Below are positions 1-8,110 of a stretch of 64,000 nt of DNA, in pieces (position 1 is the first letter of the stretch; each line of letters opens with the position of its first letter). A program made the position numbers and the translations under genes. The DNA is taken from the NCBI RefSeq assembly GCF_900103135.1, contig NZ_FNGO01000008.1, positions 50,470 to 114,469 of the forward strand, read 5' to 3'. Source of the DNA: Halarsenatibacter silvermanii. Lineage in GTDB: Bacteria; Bacillota; Halanaerobiia; Halanaerobiales; Halarsenatibacteraceae. The notes beneath the pieces were generated by a model. The model saw only the letters and a program-made list of their open reading frames with translations, was not told where the DNA came from and ran no database searches.

Positions 1-2
1 GG

Positions 3-275
3 CATTTTGAAGAGGCGACGCTGGAATATCTGGTTTTAAATTTATCAAGAGGCACCCTTGATGGTCTGGAGGTTAGATTTCAAAGCCTGATGGATTCGCT
101 GGCCATCAAGGATATCACGATTGACAGGGTGCAGAACATGGATTCAGAGGCAGTTGAGAGCCTTTTCAAATCTTTTGCCGGTCGGTATCTTAACAGGCTC
201 AAAATTTATGGTTTCAGCGGTTCCTTTTTCGGCCTGCTTGCGGAAATGATATCAAGATTGGCGGCTTTAAGCTAG
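3..275 (+). CDS. DUF445 family membrane protein, C-terminal part (5' end outside window)
   Basis: An open frame enters from the left edge and stops at 275. About 90 residues are visible, ending in a hydrophobic segment (FSGSFFGLLAEMISRL) that follows an acidic-helical stretch. This arrangement, a helical region of the form 'V..MDSEAVESLFKSFAGRYLNRLKIYG' type followed by a short C-terminal membrane anchor, is what is seen at the end of DUF445 (YheB-like) proteins, whose role is poorly known. The start codon and most of the protein lie outside the window, so the family call rests on the tail only. The next gene starts 50 bp downstream with its own ribosome binding site. Confidence 0.5.
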   Translation, partial: HFEEATLEYLVLNLSRGTLDGLEVRFQSLMDSLAIKDITIDRVQNMDSEAVESLFKSFAGRYLNRLKIYGFSGSFFGLLAEMISRLAALS

Positions 276-324
276 ATTAATTCCGGGCGGTCGGAAACCA
301 AAAATTACAGGAGGGGAGAAGTTC

Positions 325-1020
325 ATGGCTGATAAGCTTTGCTGGCTGGGACATGCTTTTTTCGAAATAGAAACTTCGGCAGGTCAGAATATTTTAATCG
401 ATCCTTTCTGGGAGGATAATCCGGCAGCTGGATCGCGACCTGATCACGGAGACATAATTTTGATCACCCATGATCACTTCGATCATTGTGATAATCTGGC
501 AGAATTTTTGGCAGCTGATGGCATTATTGTAGGTCAGCCGGAAGTGCTGAACAAAATCAGGGCAGGCAGCGGAGAAAGTCTTCAGGAAGAAAATTTTGTG
601 CTGGCGGGAAGCGGCATGAATATCGGAGGAACAGTTAACGTTAAGGATGTGGACATCACCATGGTTCAGGCTTTTCATTCCTCGGATGCTGGCTCGCCGG
701 CGGGCTATATCATCCAAACGCCCGAAGGCAAAACATTTTATCATGCTGGAGACACCGGAATATTTGGCGGAATGGATGTGCTGGGAGATATCTATGATAT
801 TGATATAGCCATGCTGCCGATAGGCAGCGTATTCACCATGGATCCCAAACAGGCTGCCCATGCCGTCAAACTTTTACAGCCTGAGACAGCGGTGCCCATG
901 CATTACGGCACTTTTGAAGTGCTGGTACAGTCAGCCGACGAATTTTGCCGACTGGTGGCACGAAAAATGCAAGATGTCGAAGTTATGGCCATCGAACCGG
1001 GGGAAACAATTGAGTGCTGA
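325..1020 (+). CDS. UPF0173 metal-dependent hydrolase (metallo-beta-lactamase fold)
   Basis: The 231-residue protein has the zinc-binding signature THDHFDHCD (residues ~49-57) and later metal-site elements (HAGDTG near 142, MHYGTF near 192). Length and motif order fit the UPF0173/YtkL family of small metallo-beta-lactamase-fold hydrolases. Their substrates are not established, so only a general hydrolase role can be given. No signal peptide is visible, so it should be cytoplasmic. A clear ribosome binding site (aggagggga) precedes the ATG. The gene ends 10 bp before the convergent MFS gene, so the two transcripts probably overlap at their 3' ends. Confidence 0.85.
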   Translation: MADKLCWLGHAFFEIETSAGQNILIDPFWEDNPAAGSRPDHGDIILITHDHFDHCDNLAEFLAADGIIVGQPEVLNKIRAGSGESLQEENFVLAGSGMNIGGTVNVKDVDITMVQAFHSSDAGSPAGYIIQTPEGKTFYHAGDTGIFGGMDVLGDIYDIDIAMLPIGSVFTMDPKQAAHAVKLLQPETAVPMHYGTFEVLVQSADEFCRLVARKMQDVEVMAIEPGETIEC

Positions 1021-1030
1021 AGCGCCCATC

Positions 1031-2224
1031 TCAACCATAATAGAGCAGAGATCCTGCCCAGATAATCGCAGTGATACCCGCCATGATAAAAAGCGAGTGC
1101 ATGCTGAATTTGAGAAGAAGCAGGCTGAAAACAAGCGGTGATAAGGACATTCCTATGTATTTAAGGGTATTAAAAAGCGAAATAACTGAGCCCTTCAGAT
1201 TTTGTGGAGGAAGTCTGGTAACCCTGTTGTAGATTGTGGGATTTAAAATCCCCATCCCGGCACCAAATATTACCATACTGATCAGAACAAGATAACTGCC
1301 CTGCGGCCAGAAGGGGAGCAGGATAAAAGCCAGGGCAATGAGGCAAAAACCAAAAAATGTTCTTGATTTCCAGCTCATTATATCGGCGAAAACCCCGGCT
1401 CTGCTGGCCAGCAAAGCGGCGATAAAACCCTGCATGGAAAGAGATATTCCCGAAAAAATTTCCCCCAGATCATGATACTGGTGAAGCATGACAGGAAGAA
1501 AAGTCACCAGGGTATAGAGGAAAAAATATACAGCAAAGGACTGCAGAAGAATTATCACAATATCCGTGCGTTTTAAGGCGGCGCCCAGCGATTTGATATG
1601 AACCTTCAATCCATTCAGAGAGGTCTTTTGCAGCTGCGGTGATGTCTCCGGCAGTTTAAAAAAGAATATAGCTCCGAGAATCAGGGAAAGACCGTAAACC
1701 ATAAAGACAAGTCTCCAATCTACCGAGGCGAGCAGACCGCCCAGAGACGGAATTATCACAGCTCCTATCGAAATAGTTCCTGTCAAAAATCCCATGGCTC
1801 TAATTCTGTTTTTTCCTGCAAAACAATCGCTGATTATGGTCATGGCCACAGGTATCAGACCTGCCACACCGATTCCCTGAAAAAAACGCCAGATCAGCAG
1901 CACGGGAAAAGAAGCGGCCATGGTGCTGCCCAGACCGGCCAGACCGTCCAGCAGCAGACAGAAAAGTGCCACTTTTCTGCGGCCGGCTGAGTCGATAAAA
2001 TAACCGATCAAGGGGAGGCTTATGGCTGCGGAGATGGTGTAAATGCTCAGAACCAGACCTATTTGTTCTTCCGGGGTGCCGAATGCCTCGCTTATAGCTG
2101 GCAGGGCGGGAGCTACAAGACCGCCCCCCATAACCCCAAAAGCTCCCATGGTAAGAACGATCAAAAAAATAAATCTGGATATTTCGCTTTTCTGCTGATA
2201 GTTTTTCTGTTCGCATTCGCTCAT
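1031..2224 (-). CDS. MFS transporter, drug/metabolite exporter type (DHA1-like)
   Basis: A 397-residue polytopic membrane protein of about 12 hydrophobic segments. The loop between segments 2 and 3 carries the Major Facilitator motif A (GYFIDSAGRRKVAL), and the first half has the 'GGGLVAPALPAISEAFG' start typical of DHA1-type proton-coupled exporters. It is expected to export a small hydrophobic compound from the inner membrane, but the substrate cannot be told. It is the only clear minus-strand gene in the window, divergent from the nitroreductase gene (131 bp between starts) and convergent with the UPF0173 gene. An aggag ribosome binding site lies just before its ATG. Confidence 0.85.
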   Translation of the reverse strand: MSECEQKNYQQKSEISRFIFLIVLTMGAFGVMGGGLVAPALPAISEAFGTPEEQIGLVLSIYTISAAISLPLIGYFIDSAGRRKVALFCLLLDGLAGLGSTMAASFPVLLIWRFFQGIGVAGLIPVAMTIISDCFAGKNRIRAMGFLTGTISIGAVIIPSLGGLLASVDWRLVFMVYGLSLILGAIFFFKLPETSPQLQKTSLNGLKVHIKSLGAALKRTDIVIILLQSFAVYFFLYTLVTFLPVMLHQYHDLGEIFSGISLSMQGFIAALLASRAGVFADIMSWKSRTFFGFCLIALAFILLPFWPQGSYLVLISMVIFGAGMGILNPTIYNRVTRLPPQNLKGSVISLFNTLKYIGMSLSPLVFSLLLLKFSMHSLFIMAGITAIIWAGSLLYYG

Positions 2225-2355
2225 TCTTGTCCGCTCCTGTAAAAATTTTATCCTGTTTTTATAAAGCTGACACTGAATAATATAATTATAGATAATTTTT
2301 TGCAGTCCTGCCTGATTTCAATTCTAAAATAAAATTCAGCGAGGAGGCTGAAAAA

Positions 2356-2991
2356 ATGACAGAAGAAAATACGGATTATATGCAGATTATTGAAAATCGA
2401 CGCTCGGTTAACTTTTTCGATTCGAGCCGGGAGCTAGAAGATGGACTTCTCACAAAAATAATCAACAGATCGGTGCTGGCCCCCTCCAGCTTTAATCTGC
2501 AGCCCTGGAAATTGCTTGCTGTGAAAAGCCAGGAAAAAAGAGAGGAGATTTACAATTCGGGAGCCTGTGAACAGCAAAAAGTTATTGATGCACCGGTGCT
2601 GCTTATAGTGACAGGTGATATGACGGGATACAGGCGTTATAATCCCATGTGGGATGAAAAGAAAAATCTCGGTAAGCTCGACGAAGAAAAGCTGGAGAAA
2701 ATTATCGAACAGTGCGAGCAGGGAATATATCCTGATGAGGCCAAAAAGATAGGTTTTGCGGTCCGCAACAGCTCTCTTCTGGCCATGAATATCATGAACA
2801 CAGCTAAATATTACGGAGTTGATACCCATCCCATGATTGGTTTTTCGGAGACTAAAATAAAGGAGATGTTTGATCTCGATGAAAATGTAGTTGTAACCAT
2901 GCTGATTTCTATGGGATATTTTGATGAAGAACAGGAATTAGATCCCCGGGAGACTAGACTCAAATATGAGGATATAGTAGAAGAATTTTAA
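2356..2991 (+). CDS. Nitroreductase family protein (FMN-dependent NAD(P)H oxidoreductase)
   Basis: A 211-residue protein with the N-terminal nitroreductase pattern: ENRRSVNFFD (residues ~13-22), APSSFNLQPWKLLAV (~48-62) and a C-terminal MISMGYFDE element equivalent to the usual '..GYP' region. Family members are homodimeric FMN enzymes reducing nitroaromatics, quinones or flavins; the physiological substrate here is unknown. The ATG is well placed after gaggaggctgaaaaa. The gene is divergent from the MFS exporter, which suggests but does not prove a shared detoxification role. Confidence 0.85.
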   Translation: MTEENTDYMQIIENRRSVNFFDSSRELEDGLLTKIINRSVLAPSSFNLQPWKLLAVKSQEKREEIYNSGACEQQKVIDAPVLLIVTGDMTGYRRYNPMWDEKKNLGKLDEEKLEKIIEQCEQGIYPDEAKKIGFAVRNSSLLAMNIMNTAKYYGVDTHPMIGFSETKIKEMFDLDENVVVTMLISMGYFDEEQELDPRETRLKYEDIVEEF

Positions 2992-3166
2992 TAAATAGGG
3001 ATCTTCTCGGAAACAGATGGTGAAATTTCCATATATGCTGTATACCCAGAGCTGCTTATAACCTCAATATTAAACCAGCTGATATGGAGAATATCTATAT
3101 ATATTAGCTAAAAATTTATCGTGATAACTGAAGAGCATCAATATTGGTTTGAGTTAATTAATTTAC

Positions 3167-3195
3167 TTGACGCAAATGCAAAAATATGATTTAAT
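3167..3195 (+). promoter_or_regulatory. Sigma-A-type promoter for the AbrB-like gene
   Basis: TTGACG (3167-3172), a 17-bp spacer, and TTTAAT (3190-3195): five of six -35 positions and five of six -10 positions match consensus at ideal spacing. Transcription would begin near 3202 and give a leader of about 100 nt. Confidence 0.7.
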
Positions 3196-3215
3196 ATATT
3201 TTAAATATTTATCAG

Positions 3216-3293
3216 GATAGAAGAAATTTCATATTTTAGCTAGATAAAGAAATTCTTCTATCCCCTCTTGACACTTCGGATGGGGGAGAGGGG
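3216..3293 (+). promoter_or_regulatory. Structured 5' leader of the AbrB-like gene, RBS-occluding hairpin
   Basis: Two consecutive hairpins lie in the leader. The first pairs gatagaaga (3216-3224) with tcttctatc (3254-3262) and extends by five more pairs after a one-base bulge. The second pairs cccctct (3262-3268) with agagggg (3287-3293), and this 3' arm is the ribosome binding site itself (gagaggggg, just before the ATG at 3302). The two helices share one base at 3262, so they may compete. This suggests translational control; no ligand or protein can be named. Confidence 0.5.
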
Positions 3294-3301
3294 GTGAAAA
3301 A

Positions 3302-3547
3302 ATGCTGGTGGATAATCTTATCTGTCGAATTAATGACAGGGGTAATATCCCGCTTCCGAATTCGTTGAAAGCTTCCGAAAATATGAAGCCGGGCAGGGTG
3401 ATACTGCTGGAAATAGATGCCGACAAACTGACAGCGCACACTTCCATACCCTGTTATTTTTGTGGCAAACATAAAGAAGGTGATATTTTCAAAAACAGAT
3501 TCATCTGTTCTGAGTGCCGAAGCGAAATAATCAAATCACTTAAATGA
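3302..3547 (+). CDS. AbrB/SpoVT-type transcriptional regulator with C-terminal zinc-ribbon knuckle
   Basis: An 81-residue protein. Residues 1-48 fit a swapped-hairpin AbrB DNA-binding domain (CRINDRGNIPLPNSL..NMKPG), and residues 51-72 carry CYFCG...CSECR, i.e. Cys51/54 and Cys69/72, as in AbrB-type transition-state regulators that end in a short zinc-binding or oligomerisation module. It probably acts as a homodimer or tetramer on AT-rich promoters; the targets are unknown. A very purine-rich ribosome binding site precedes the ATG but may be occluded by the leader hairpin. An intergenic repeat begins right after the stop codon. Confidence 0.7.
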   Translation: MLVDNLICRINDRGNIPLPNSLKASENMKPGRVILLEIDADKLTAHTSIPCYFCGKHKEGDIFKNRFICSECRSEIIKSLK

Positions 3548-3548
3548 G

Positions 3549-3614
3549 GGTCTTCCTGTTTTCGCTGGTAAATAGGTGTGTAAAAATTATAGTTATACTG
3601 GAAGATATAAAGCT
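3549..3614 (+). repeat. Dispersed intergenic repeat, copy A
   Basis: Begins gtcttcctgttttcgctgg and runs through aaataggtgtgtaaaaatta to a tactggaagatataaagcttc end. The left part recurs at 8686-8730 and, on the other strand, at 50288-50361 and 50362-50431. It lies between two genes and has no coding potential. Confidence 0.75.
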
Positions 3615-3650
3615 TCTTTTTCAATTATTTTTTCCTGATCTGAGAAGGTA

Positions 3651-3692
3651 AGAGAACCCCTTTTTATGCCTGCTTACAGGGGTTCTCTTTTC
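3651..3692 (+). terminator. Rho-independent terminator-like hairpin upstream of the CCA transferase gene
   Basis: A 10-bp perfect inverted repeat, agagaacccc (3651-3660) and ggggttctct (3679-3688), with an 18-nt loop followed by tttctatt. It probably ends the AbrB-like transcript. It lies only 25 bp before the next start codon, so it could instead work as an attenuator for that gene. Confidence 0.55.
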
Positions 3693-3716
3693 TATTATCA
3701 AACAGGGGGATTTCAT

Positions 3717-4895
3717 ATGTGTCCTGTTGATATTGAGCCGCCTGACATTACCGATTATGATATGTTCCGATCTCCCGGGCCAGAGATATTAAAAAAACTG
3801 CGGGAAAGCCCGGGGAGGGGCTGGTATGTCGGAGGCGCCGTCAGAGATGTAATTCTGGGAAGAAGACCTGAGGACTGGGACTTTTTGCTGACGGGGATCG
3901 ATAAAGCGACCTTAAAGAAAGGTTTTCCCGGGGGAGAGGTGGTCGGCAGTAATTTTCCGGTTTTTCTCTGGCAGGGGGTTGAAATCACCTGGACAGGGGA
4001 AAGCTCACCGGAGAAGAATCTGATGAGCAGGGATTTCACCATCAACTCTCTTACCGCTTCTCTGGCTGATAAAAAGATAAGAGATCCTCAGGGAGGACTC
4101 CAGGATTTAAAAGAGAGAATTCTACAGCCCCTGCCGCGGTCCATTTCAGCTGATCCACTTCGGGTGTATCGAGCTTTTAGGTTCAAAGCCGAGATTTCCG
4201 ATCTCAGCTTTTCTCCTCTTCTAAAGAAAAAGCTTAAATTGCTCTCGCCCGGGGAAATAGAACATTTATTTCCGGAAAGGGTAACAGAAGAATTCAAAAA
4301 GATACTCAATTCCCCCCGGCCTGCCGCTTTTATAATGGGGCTTAAAAGATTTGATCTTTTAAACCGTCATTTTTCCTGGTTGAAATCACCAGAAAAATCG
4401 CTCGACCGTTTGAAAATAGCGAAAAAAGCTGGCTTTAGATACAGCGAGGAAACTGATAAAATTTTATTTGTGGCCCTGGCCTTTGAAAGCGCAAAGAAAA
4501 ATGAGATGGACCGGGCCCGCTCCCTTCTGACTCTGCCTGAAAAATGGATAAAAGCAGCAGAACAGGCTGTCGAGGTAATTCCTATTATCAGAAACTGGCA
4601 GAAAGTTCCCGCGGAGAGACTCGTTGAAACACTGGAGATTTTTGATAAAGAAATTTTAGATCTCCAGGAAGCACTGGTTCTGGCTGCAGGCGAAGATGTA
4701 CGAATCGGGGTTGCGTCTTTATTTCAAAAAGCTCGCAGCAGGTATGATAATATTTTTGAAATCATGAAGAAATTAAAAAATGAGATCAGCGGTGATGATC
4801 TTCCTGAAAAAATAAAGGGCACTCCTGCCGCCGGAGAAGAACTCAGGAAAAGAAAAAAAGATTGGCTGGAAACTGAAAGAGATAAACATTCATAG
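3717..4895 (+). CDS. CCA tRNA nucleotidyltransferase / poly(A) polymerase family protein
   Basis: A 392-residue class-II nucleotidyltransferase. The catalytic head shows GGAVRD (residues 39-44), the metal-binding pair in EDWDF (Asp53 and Asp55) and SRDFTINSL (~101-109), followed by the RNA-binding helical part containing DPLRVYRAFRF. It should add or repair CCA at tRNA 3' ends, or act as a poly(A) polymerase; the two activities cannot be told apart here. The ATG at 3717 was chosen because it follows caggggga at good spacing, whereas the upstream in-frame ATG at 3666 lies inside the terminator-like hairpin and has no ribosome binding site. Confidence 0.82.
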   Translation: MCPVDIEPPDITDYDMFRSPGPEILKKLRESPGRGWYVGGAVRDVILGRRPEDWDFLLTGIDKATLKKGFPGGEVVGSNFPVFLWQGVEITWTGESSPEKNLMSRDFTINSLTASLADKKIRDPQGGLQDLKERILQPLPRSISADPLRVYRAFRFKAEISDLSFSPLLKKKLKLLSPGEIEHLFPERVTEEFKKILNSPRPAAFIMGLKRFDLLNRHFSWLKSPEKSLDRLKIAKKAGFRYSEETDKILFVALAFESAKKNEMDRARSLLTLPEKWIKAAEQAVEVIPIIRNWQKVPAERLVETLEIFDKEILDLQEALVLAAGEDVRIGVASLFQKARSRYDNIFEIMKKLKNEISGDDLPEKIKGTPAAGEELRKRKKDWLETERDKHS

Positions 4896-4944
4896 AGTGC
4901 TTTATCGGAGGAATTAAAAAGGGCTGTAAATCAAGCTATTTTTA

Positions 4945-4953
4945 TGATATAAT
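4945..4953 (+). promoter_or_regulatory. Possible extended -10 promoter upstream of the exported protein
   Basis: TGATATAAT (TG at 4945-4946, TATAAT at 4948-4953) is a perfect extended -10 element. The -35 region (tgtaaa at 4925) is poor. It would serve the exported protein at 5122 and perhaps the rnf genes behind it. Confidence 0.35.
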
Positions 4954-5121
4954 TCGAAATTGATATGGAAATCGTCATTTTTTCATCTGCTGAAGTTAAA
5001 GTGCAGTTTAACCCTTGATTTTTTATGCTAAATTATGTTATTTTTATAACGAACTTCGATTCTGGTGCTTTTGTTATTATTCTGGAGATATTATCTCATC
5101 AACTGGCAGGGGGGAAATTTT

Positions 5122-5988
5122 ATGCTGGATACGCTGGAGGAAAAAGGTTTGCCGCTGGCTATAATAGTTATTACAGCCGTCTGTTTTGTCTTCGTCTCTG
5201 GGGCTGTCGGACAGGCTGAGGATATTCAGGCCGAAGAGGAATGGATAACCGGACTTACCGGCAGTCTTGATGTAGATCAGGTCGAACTGGTAGAGAGTCT
5301 CGAAGATTTCAGCAGGCCTTTGATCTATCTGGAGAATTATCTATATTATATTCTGCCTGAAATTGAAGAGCCGGGAGTTTACAGTCTCGCTTCCGATTCT
5401 CAGCCGGAGGGGCTTTTTTCGGTGGAGGATATCGAACAGCTGGAGCTGCAGTTTGACGAACAGCCGGAGGACTGGAATGAGGGCGATGAGTGGACCTGGA
5501 CCTTCCGGGATGATGATAGATTTGTCGAGATAGAACTGACATCTGAAGTCATCGATTACGTAAAAGAGCCCGGCCGGCCGATGCTGAGCAGGATCATATT
5601 TTCGCTGGACTATGCTGCTCCTCATTTCAACTTTCAGGGTACTGTCAGAGTCAGGGATGATTTTGACGATGTTGACGTGATAGTCGAGCTCGATCATGCT
5701 GATTATGATCTGGAAAATATATCTGCCAATCTAAATTTTGATCTGCTGAACAGGGTTGAAAATGAGCTGGCTTTTGAGGGGAGTTTACAGCTGCCCGGTA
5801 TAGAAGGGGAAGGCGAGCATCACTTCATCTTCACTGAGCGTCCCCGGGAATTACCCAGAACTCAGCCGATTTATCTGGATGAGTATATATTCAGGGGGTA
5901 TATGTCAACCGGCAACTTTGCTCTCGAAGGTGATATGTGGATCTGTACGGAATCGATAGTATTGAACGGTTATACAGTCTTAAATTAG
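5122..5988 (+). CDS. Exported protein of unknown function upstream of rnfD
   Basis: About 288 residues. The start at 5122 follows a strong aggggggaaatttt site; an upstream in-frame ATG at 5065 is less likely. Residues ~9-30 form one hydrophobic segment (LPLAIIVITAVCFVFVSGAV) ending near GQAED, which fits a signal peptide or a single anchor; there is no lipobox. The rest is strongly acidic and apparently beta-rich, without cysteine and with no motif I recognise. It ends 43 bp before rnfD in the same direction, so it may be co-transcribed with the Rnf-like genes, but nothing in its sequence ties it to electron transport. Confidence 0.65.
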   Translation: MLDTLEEKGLPLAIIVITAVCFVFVSGAVGQAEDIQAEEEWITGLTGSLDVDQVELVESLEDFSRPLIYLENYLYYILPEIEEPGVYSLASDSQPEGLFSVEDIEQLELQFDEQPEDWNEGDEWTWTFRDDDRFVEIELTSEVIDYVKEPGRPMLSRIIFSLDYAAPHFNFQGTVRVRDDFDDVDVIVELDHADYDLENISANLNFDLLNRVENELAFEGSLQLPGIEGEGEHHFIFTERPRELPRTQPIYLDEYIFRGYMSTGNFALEGDMWICTESIVLNGYTVLN

Positions 5989-6031
5989 TTCCACGGCTAT
6001 CTGTTATTATCTCTGGTTAAGGAGGGCTAGT

Positions 6032-6949
6032 ATGTCACAGGAACCTGAACTGGTAATTACAGATGCACCTCATCTGATAACCGATGGAGATAGTACCGAC
6101 CTGGTTATGATCGATGTTATTATAGCCTTGATTCCCGCCACCCTGGCCAGTGTTTATCTTTTTGGTCTGAATTCTGTCCGCATAATACTCGCTTCGGTGA
6201 TCACCGCCATGCTAATCGAAGCGGTGGTTTTACAGCGCTGGAGCAGTTTGCGAGATTTTTTCGATGATGGCAGCGCGGCTGTCACCGGTCTGCTGCTGGC
6301 TCTCACTCTACCCCCGGACGTTTCCCCTTTTCTGGCTGCGGTGGGAGCGGCGCTGGCAATTATTCTGGGCAAGATGATGCTCGGAGGCCTGGGCAATAAT
6401 CTCTTTAACCCGGCGCTGGTAGGCCGGGGTATCATGCTTGCACTCTGGCCGGCTTCGATGACGACATTTACCGATCCGGTGGATGGAGCTACAGCTGCTA
6501 CTGCTCTGGCCGGAGGGGATTACAGCTACTGGGAGATGTTCTTGGGCAGCATTCCCGGCAGCCTGGGAGAAACTTCCGCATTGTTGCTGTTTCTGGGAGG
6601 GGTTTATCTGTTTTTCAGAGGCAGAATTGGCTGGAAGATTCCTTTGAGCTATATAGTCACGGTGGGAATTTTTACCCCGCTCATGGGCGGCGATGTAATT
6701 CTGCATTTATTTTCGGGTGGACTGATTATGGGAGCAATTTATATGGCCACGGATATGGTGACTTCTCCGGTATCCAGCAGAGGTAAGCTGGTATTCGGAT
6801 TTGGCTGCGGATTTTTGACAATCATCATAAGAATGTATGCCACCCTGCCTGAAGGGGTAACCTATGCTATATTAATTATGAATGCCCTGGTTCCTCTGCT
6901 CGATAAATTATTAAGGCGCAGGGCATTTGGGGAGGTTGAGACAGAATGA
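6032..6949 (+). CDS. rnfD: Rnf-like electron transport complex subunit D
   Basis: A 305-residue polytopic membrane protein of the RnfD/NqrB family. Family blocks are visible: APHL near the N-terminus, DDGSAAVTGLLLALTLPP (~78-95), a GGLGNNLFNPA stretch (~118-128) and YMATDMVTSPV near 235. The covalent-FMN site is kept as DGATAATAL (residues ~151-159), where Thr157 aligns with the flavin-carrying Thr of the usual SGAT motif. In Rnf and Nqr this subunit holds FMN (and riboflavin in RnfD) and forms part of the ion pathway. An aaggaggg site precedes the start, and the stop overlaps the rnfG start. Confidence 0.88.
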   Translation: MSQEPELVITDAPHLITDGDSTDLVMIDVIIALIPATLASVYLFGLNSVRIILASVITAMLIEAVVLQRWSSLRDFFDDGSAAVTGLLLALTLPPDVSPFLAAVGAALAIILGKMMLGGLGNNLFNPALVGRGIMLALWPASMTTFTDPVDGATAATALAGGDYSYWEMFLGSIPGSLGETSALLLFLGGVYLFFRGRIGWKIPLSYIVTVGIFTPLMGGDVILHLFSGGLIMGAIYMATDMVTSPVSSRGKLVFGFGCGFLTIIIRMYATLPEGVTYAILIMNALVPLLDKLLRRRAFGEVETE

Positions 6950-7494
6950 AAACCGAAAACTATGATCTCTCCCTGGGCGTGTTTATACTGGCTATTACTC
7001 TAGTGGTGGCCGTACTGGTTCTGGCCTACGCGCACAGTATAGCTGATCAACTTATCGTAGAAGAGGATGTATCCCCTGAGATGAGGGAAAACCTGGTGGG
7101 AATTTACGATGATGAGGCCACCTTTTCCGAATTTGAGTATGAAGATAACCTGTTTTTCGTTGTGCGGGAGGCTGGAGATGTCACCGGAATGGCTCATGTA
7201 GCTGCTGGTTCGGGTTACGGCGGCGAAATTGAAGTTTTGGTTGGAATGGATGATGCCGGTGATATAGTCGGCATAAACGTGCTTGAGCATTCCGAAACAC
7301 CGGATCTGGGAGATAGAGTTTTTGAAGATGATTTTAAGGATAGATTTTTGGGATTGGGTTACAATGATCCCATTGAAATCGGAGATGATATTCAGGGCGT
7401 GACCGGAGCGACGGTTTCTGCTGAAGCTCTGGCCGAGGCAGCCCGGGAAGCAGTTGATGTCACCTTCGACGCTCTGCGTTCGGGAGAGTACTAA
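6946..7494 (+). CDS. rnfG: Rnf-like electron transport complex subunit G (FMN-binding)
   Basis: A 182-residue protein with one N-terminal membrane anchor (residues ~9-30) and an extracytoplasmic FMN-binding domain. SETPDLGDRV (~117-125) and GVTGATVS (~151-158) are kept; Thr156 is the expected site of phosphodiester-linked FMN. In Rnf/Nqr this subunit passes electrons between the membrane flavin and the intramembrane iron-sulfur site. It starts within the rnfD stop codon (ATGA overlap), indicating translational coupling. The protein is very acidic, as expected for an exposed domain in a halophile. Confidence 0.88.
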   Translation: MKTENYDLSLGVFILAITLVVAVLVLAYAHSIADQLIVEEDVSPEMRENLVGIYDDEATFSEFEYEDNLFFVVREAGDVTGMAHVAAGSGYGGEIEVLVGMDDAGDIVGINVLEHSETPDLGDRVFEDDFKDRFLGLGYNDPIEIGDDIQGVTGATVSAEALAEAAREAVDVTFDALRSGEY

Positions 7495-7515
7495 TTCCAG
7501 GGAGGAATGTTATCA

Positions 7516-8109
7516 ATGGAACTGTTCAGATCAGAATTCTGGCAGGAGTCGAGGAAATATCTGGTTCTGGTGGCGCTGGCTCCCATTCTGGGAGGTATGA
7601 CTGATATCCGCAGCGCCATCTGGTTGGGCAGTTTGACACTGCTGGCCATCATAGGAGCCGGACTTATAAATATTGCTCTTAAAGGTATAGTTACCAGAAA
7701 TACCAGGGCTCCTTTCACCGTTATAATTACCATCACTTTAATCTCTCTTTTCCAGATCTATTTAAGCATTGTGGATACAGCACTGCTGGAAGAATTCGGA
7801 GTATATCTTCCTCTGATAGCTCTCAATGTGCTGGTTCTGAGGCAGACAGTTCTTTTTGAAGTTGAAGATGCCAGCCGTGAATTCAGAGGCAGCGTCTGGT
7901 TTGGGTTTAAACTGCTGGTGCTGATGATCTTTCTGGGCGGTCTCAGAGAACTCTTTCTGACCGGCCAGATAAGTAATATCGAAATATTTGCCAGCGATAT
8001 AGCTTTCTTTGGAGAACCCGGGGGCATTTTGATAGTTCTCGGTTCTTTAGTCGCGCTTTTCAAAGCTGCTTTTTCTTCCGGGCCTGCTGCTGAAGAGGAG
8101 GTAAATTAG
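7516..8109 (+). CDS. rnfE: RnfE/NqrD-like membrane subunit lacking cluster cysteines
   Basis: A 197-residue protein with about six membrane segments at the rnfE position between rnfG and rnfA. RnfE proteins have two half-membrane helices with GLCP and VNC motifs whose cysteines bind a [2Fe-2S] cluster shared with RnfA. Here the equivalent places read LAPIL (Ala22) and ALNVLVL (Val105), and the protein has no cysteine at all. The overall fold seems kept: LPLIALNVLVL aligns with the usual LPLIVVNCIIL. ATG 7516 was chosen because the ggagga site touches the ATG at 7507. Either the complex works without this cluster or the subunit has been repurposed. Confidence 0.75.
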   Translation: MELFRSEFWQESRKYLVLVALAPILGGMTDIRSAIWLGSLTLLAIIGAGLINIALKGIVTRNTRAPFTVIITITLISLFQIYLSIVDTALLEEFGVYLPLIALNVLVLRQTVLFEVEDASREFRGSVWFGFKLLVLMIFLGGLRELFLTGQISNIEIFASDIAFFGEPGGILIVLGSLVALFKAAFSSGPAAEEEVN

Positions 8110-8110
8110 G

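Larger units (their letters stand above)
2992..3301 (+). other. 310-bp AT-rich intergenic region with promoter and structured leader
   Basis: No coding potential is seen between the nitroreductase stop and the AbrB-type gene. The first ~170 bp are AT-rich with short imperfect inverted repeats but no clear T-tailed terminator. The second part holds a strong promoter (3167-3195) and two hairpins (3216-3262 and 3262-3293) upstream of the AbrB-type gene. Confidence 0.6.

Noticed and set aside
3666..3716. Upstream start for the CCA transferase
   Set aside because: The ATG sits in the loop of the terminator-like hairpin and has no ribosome binding site.
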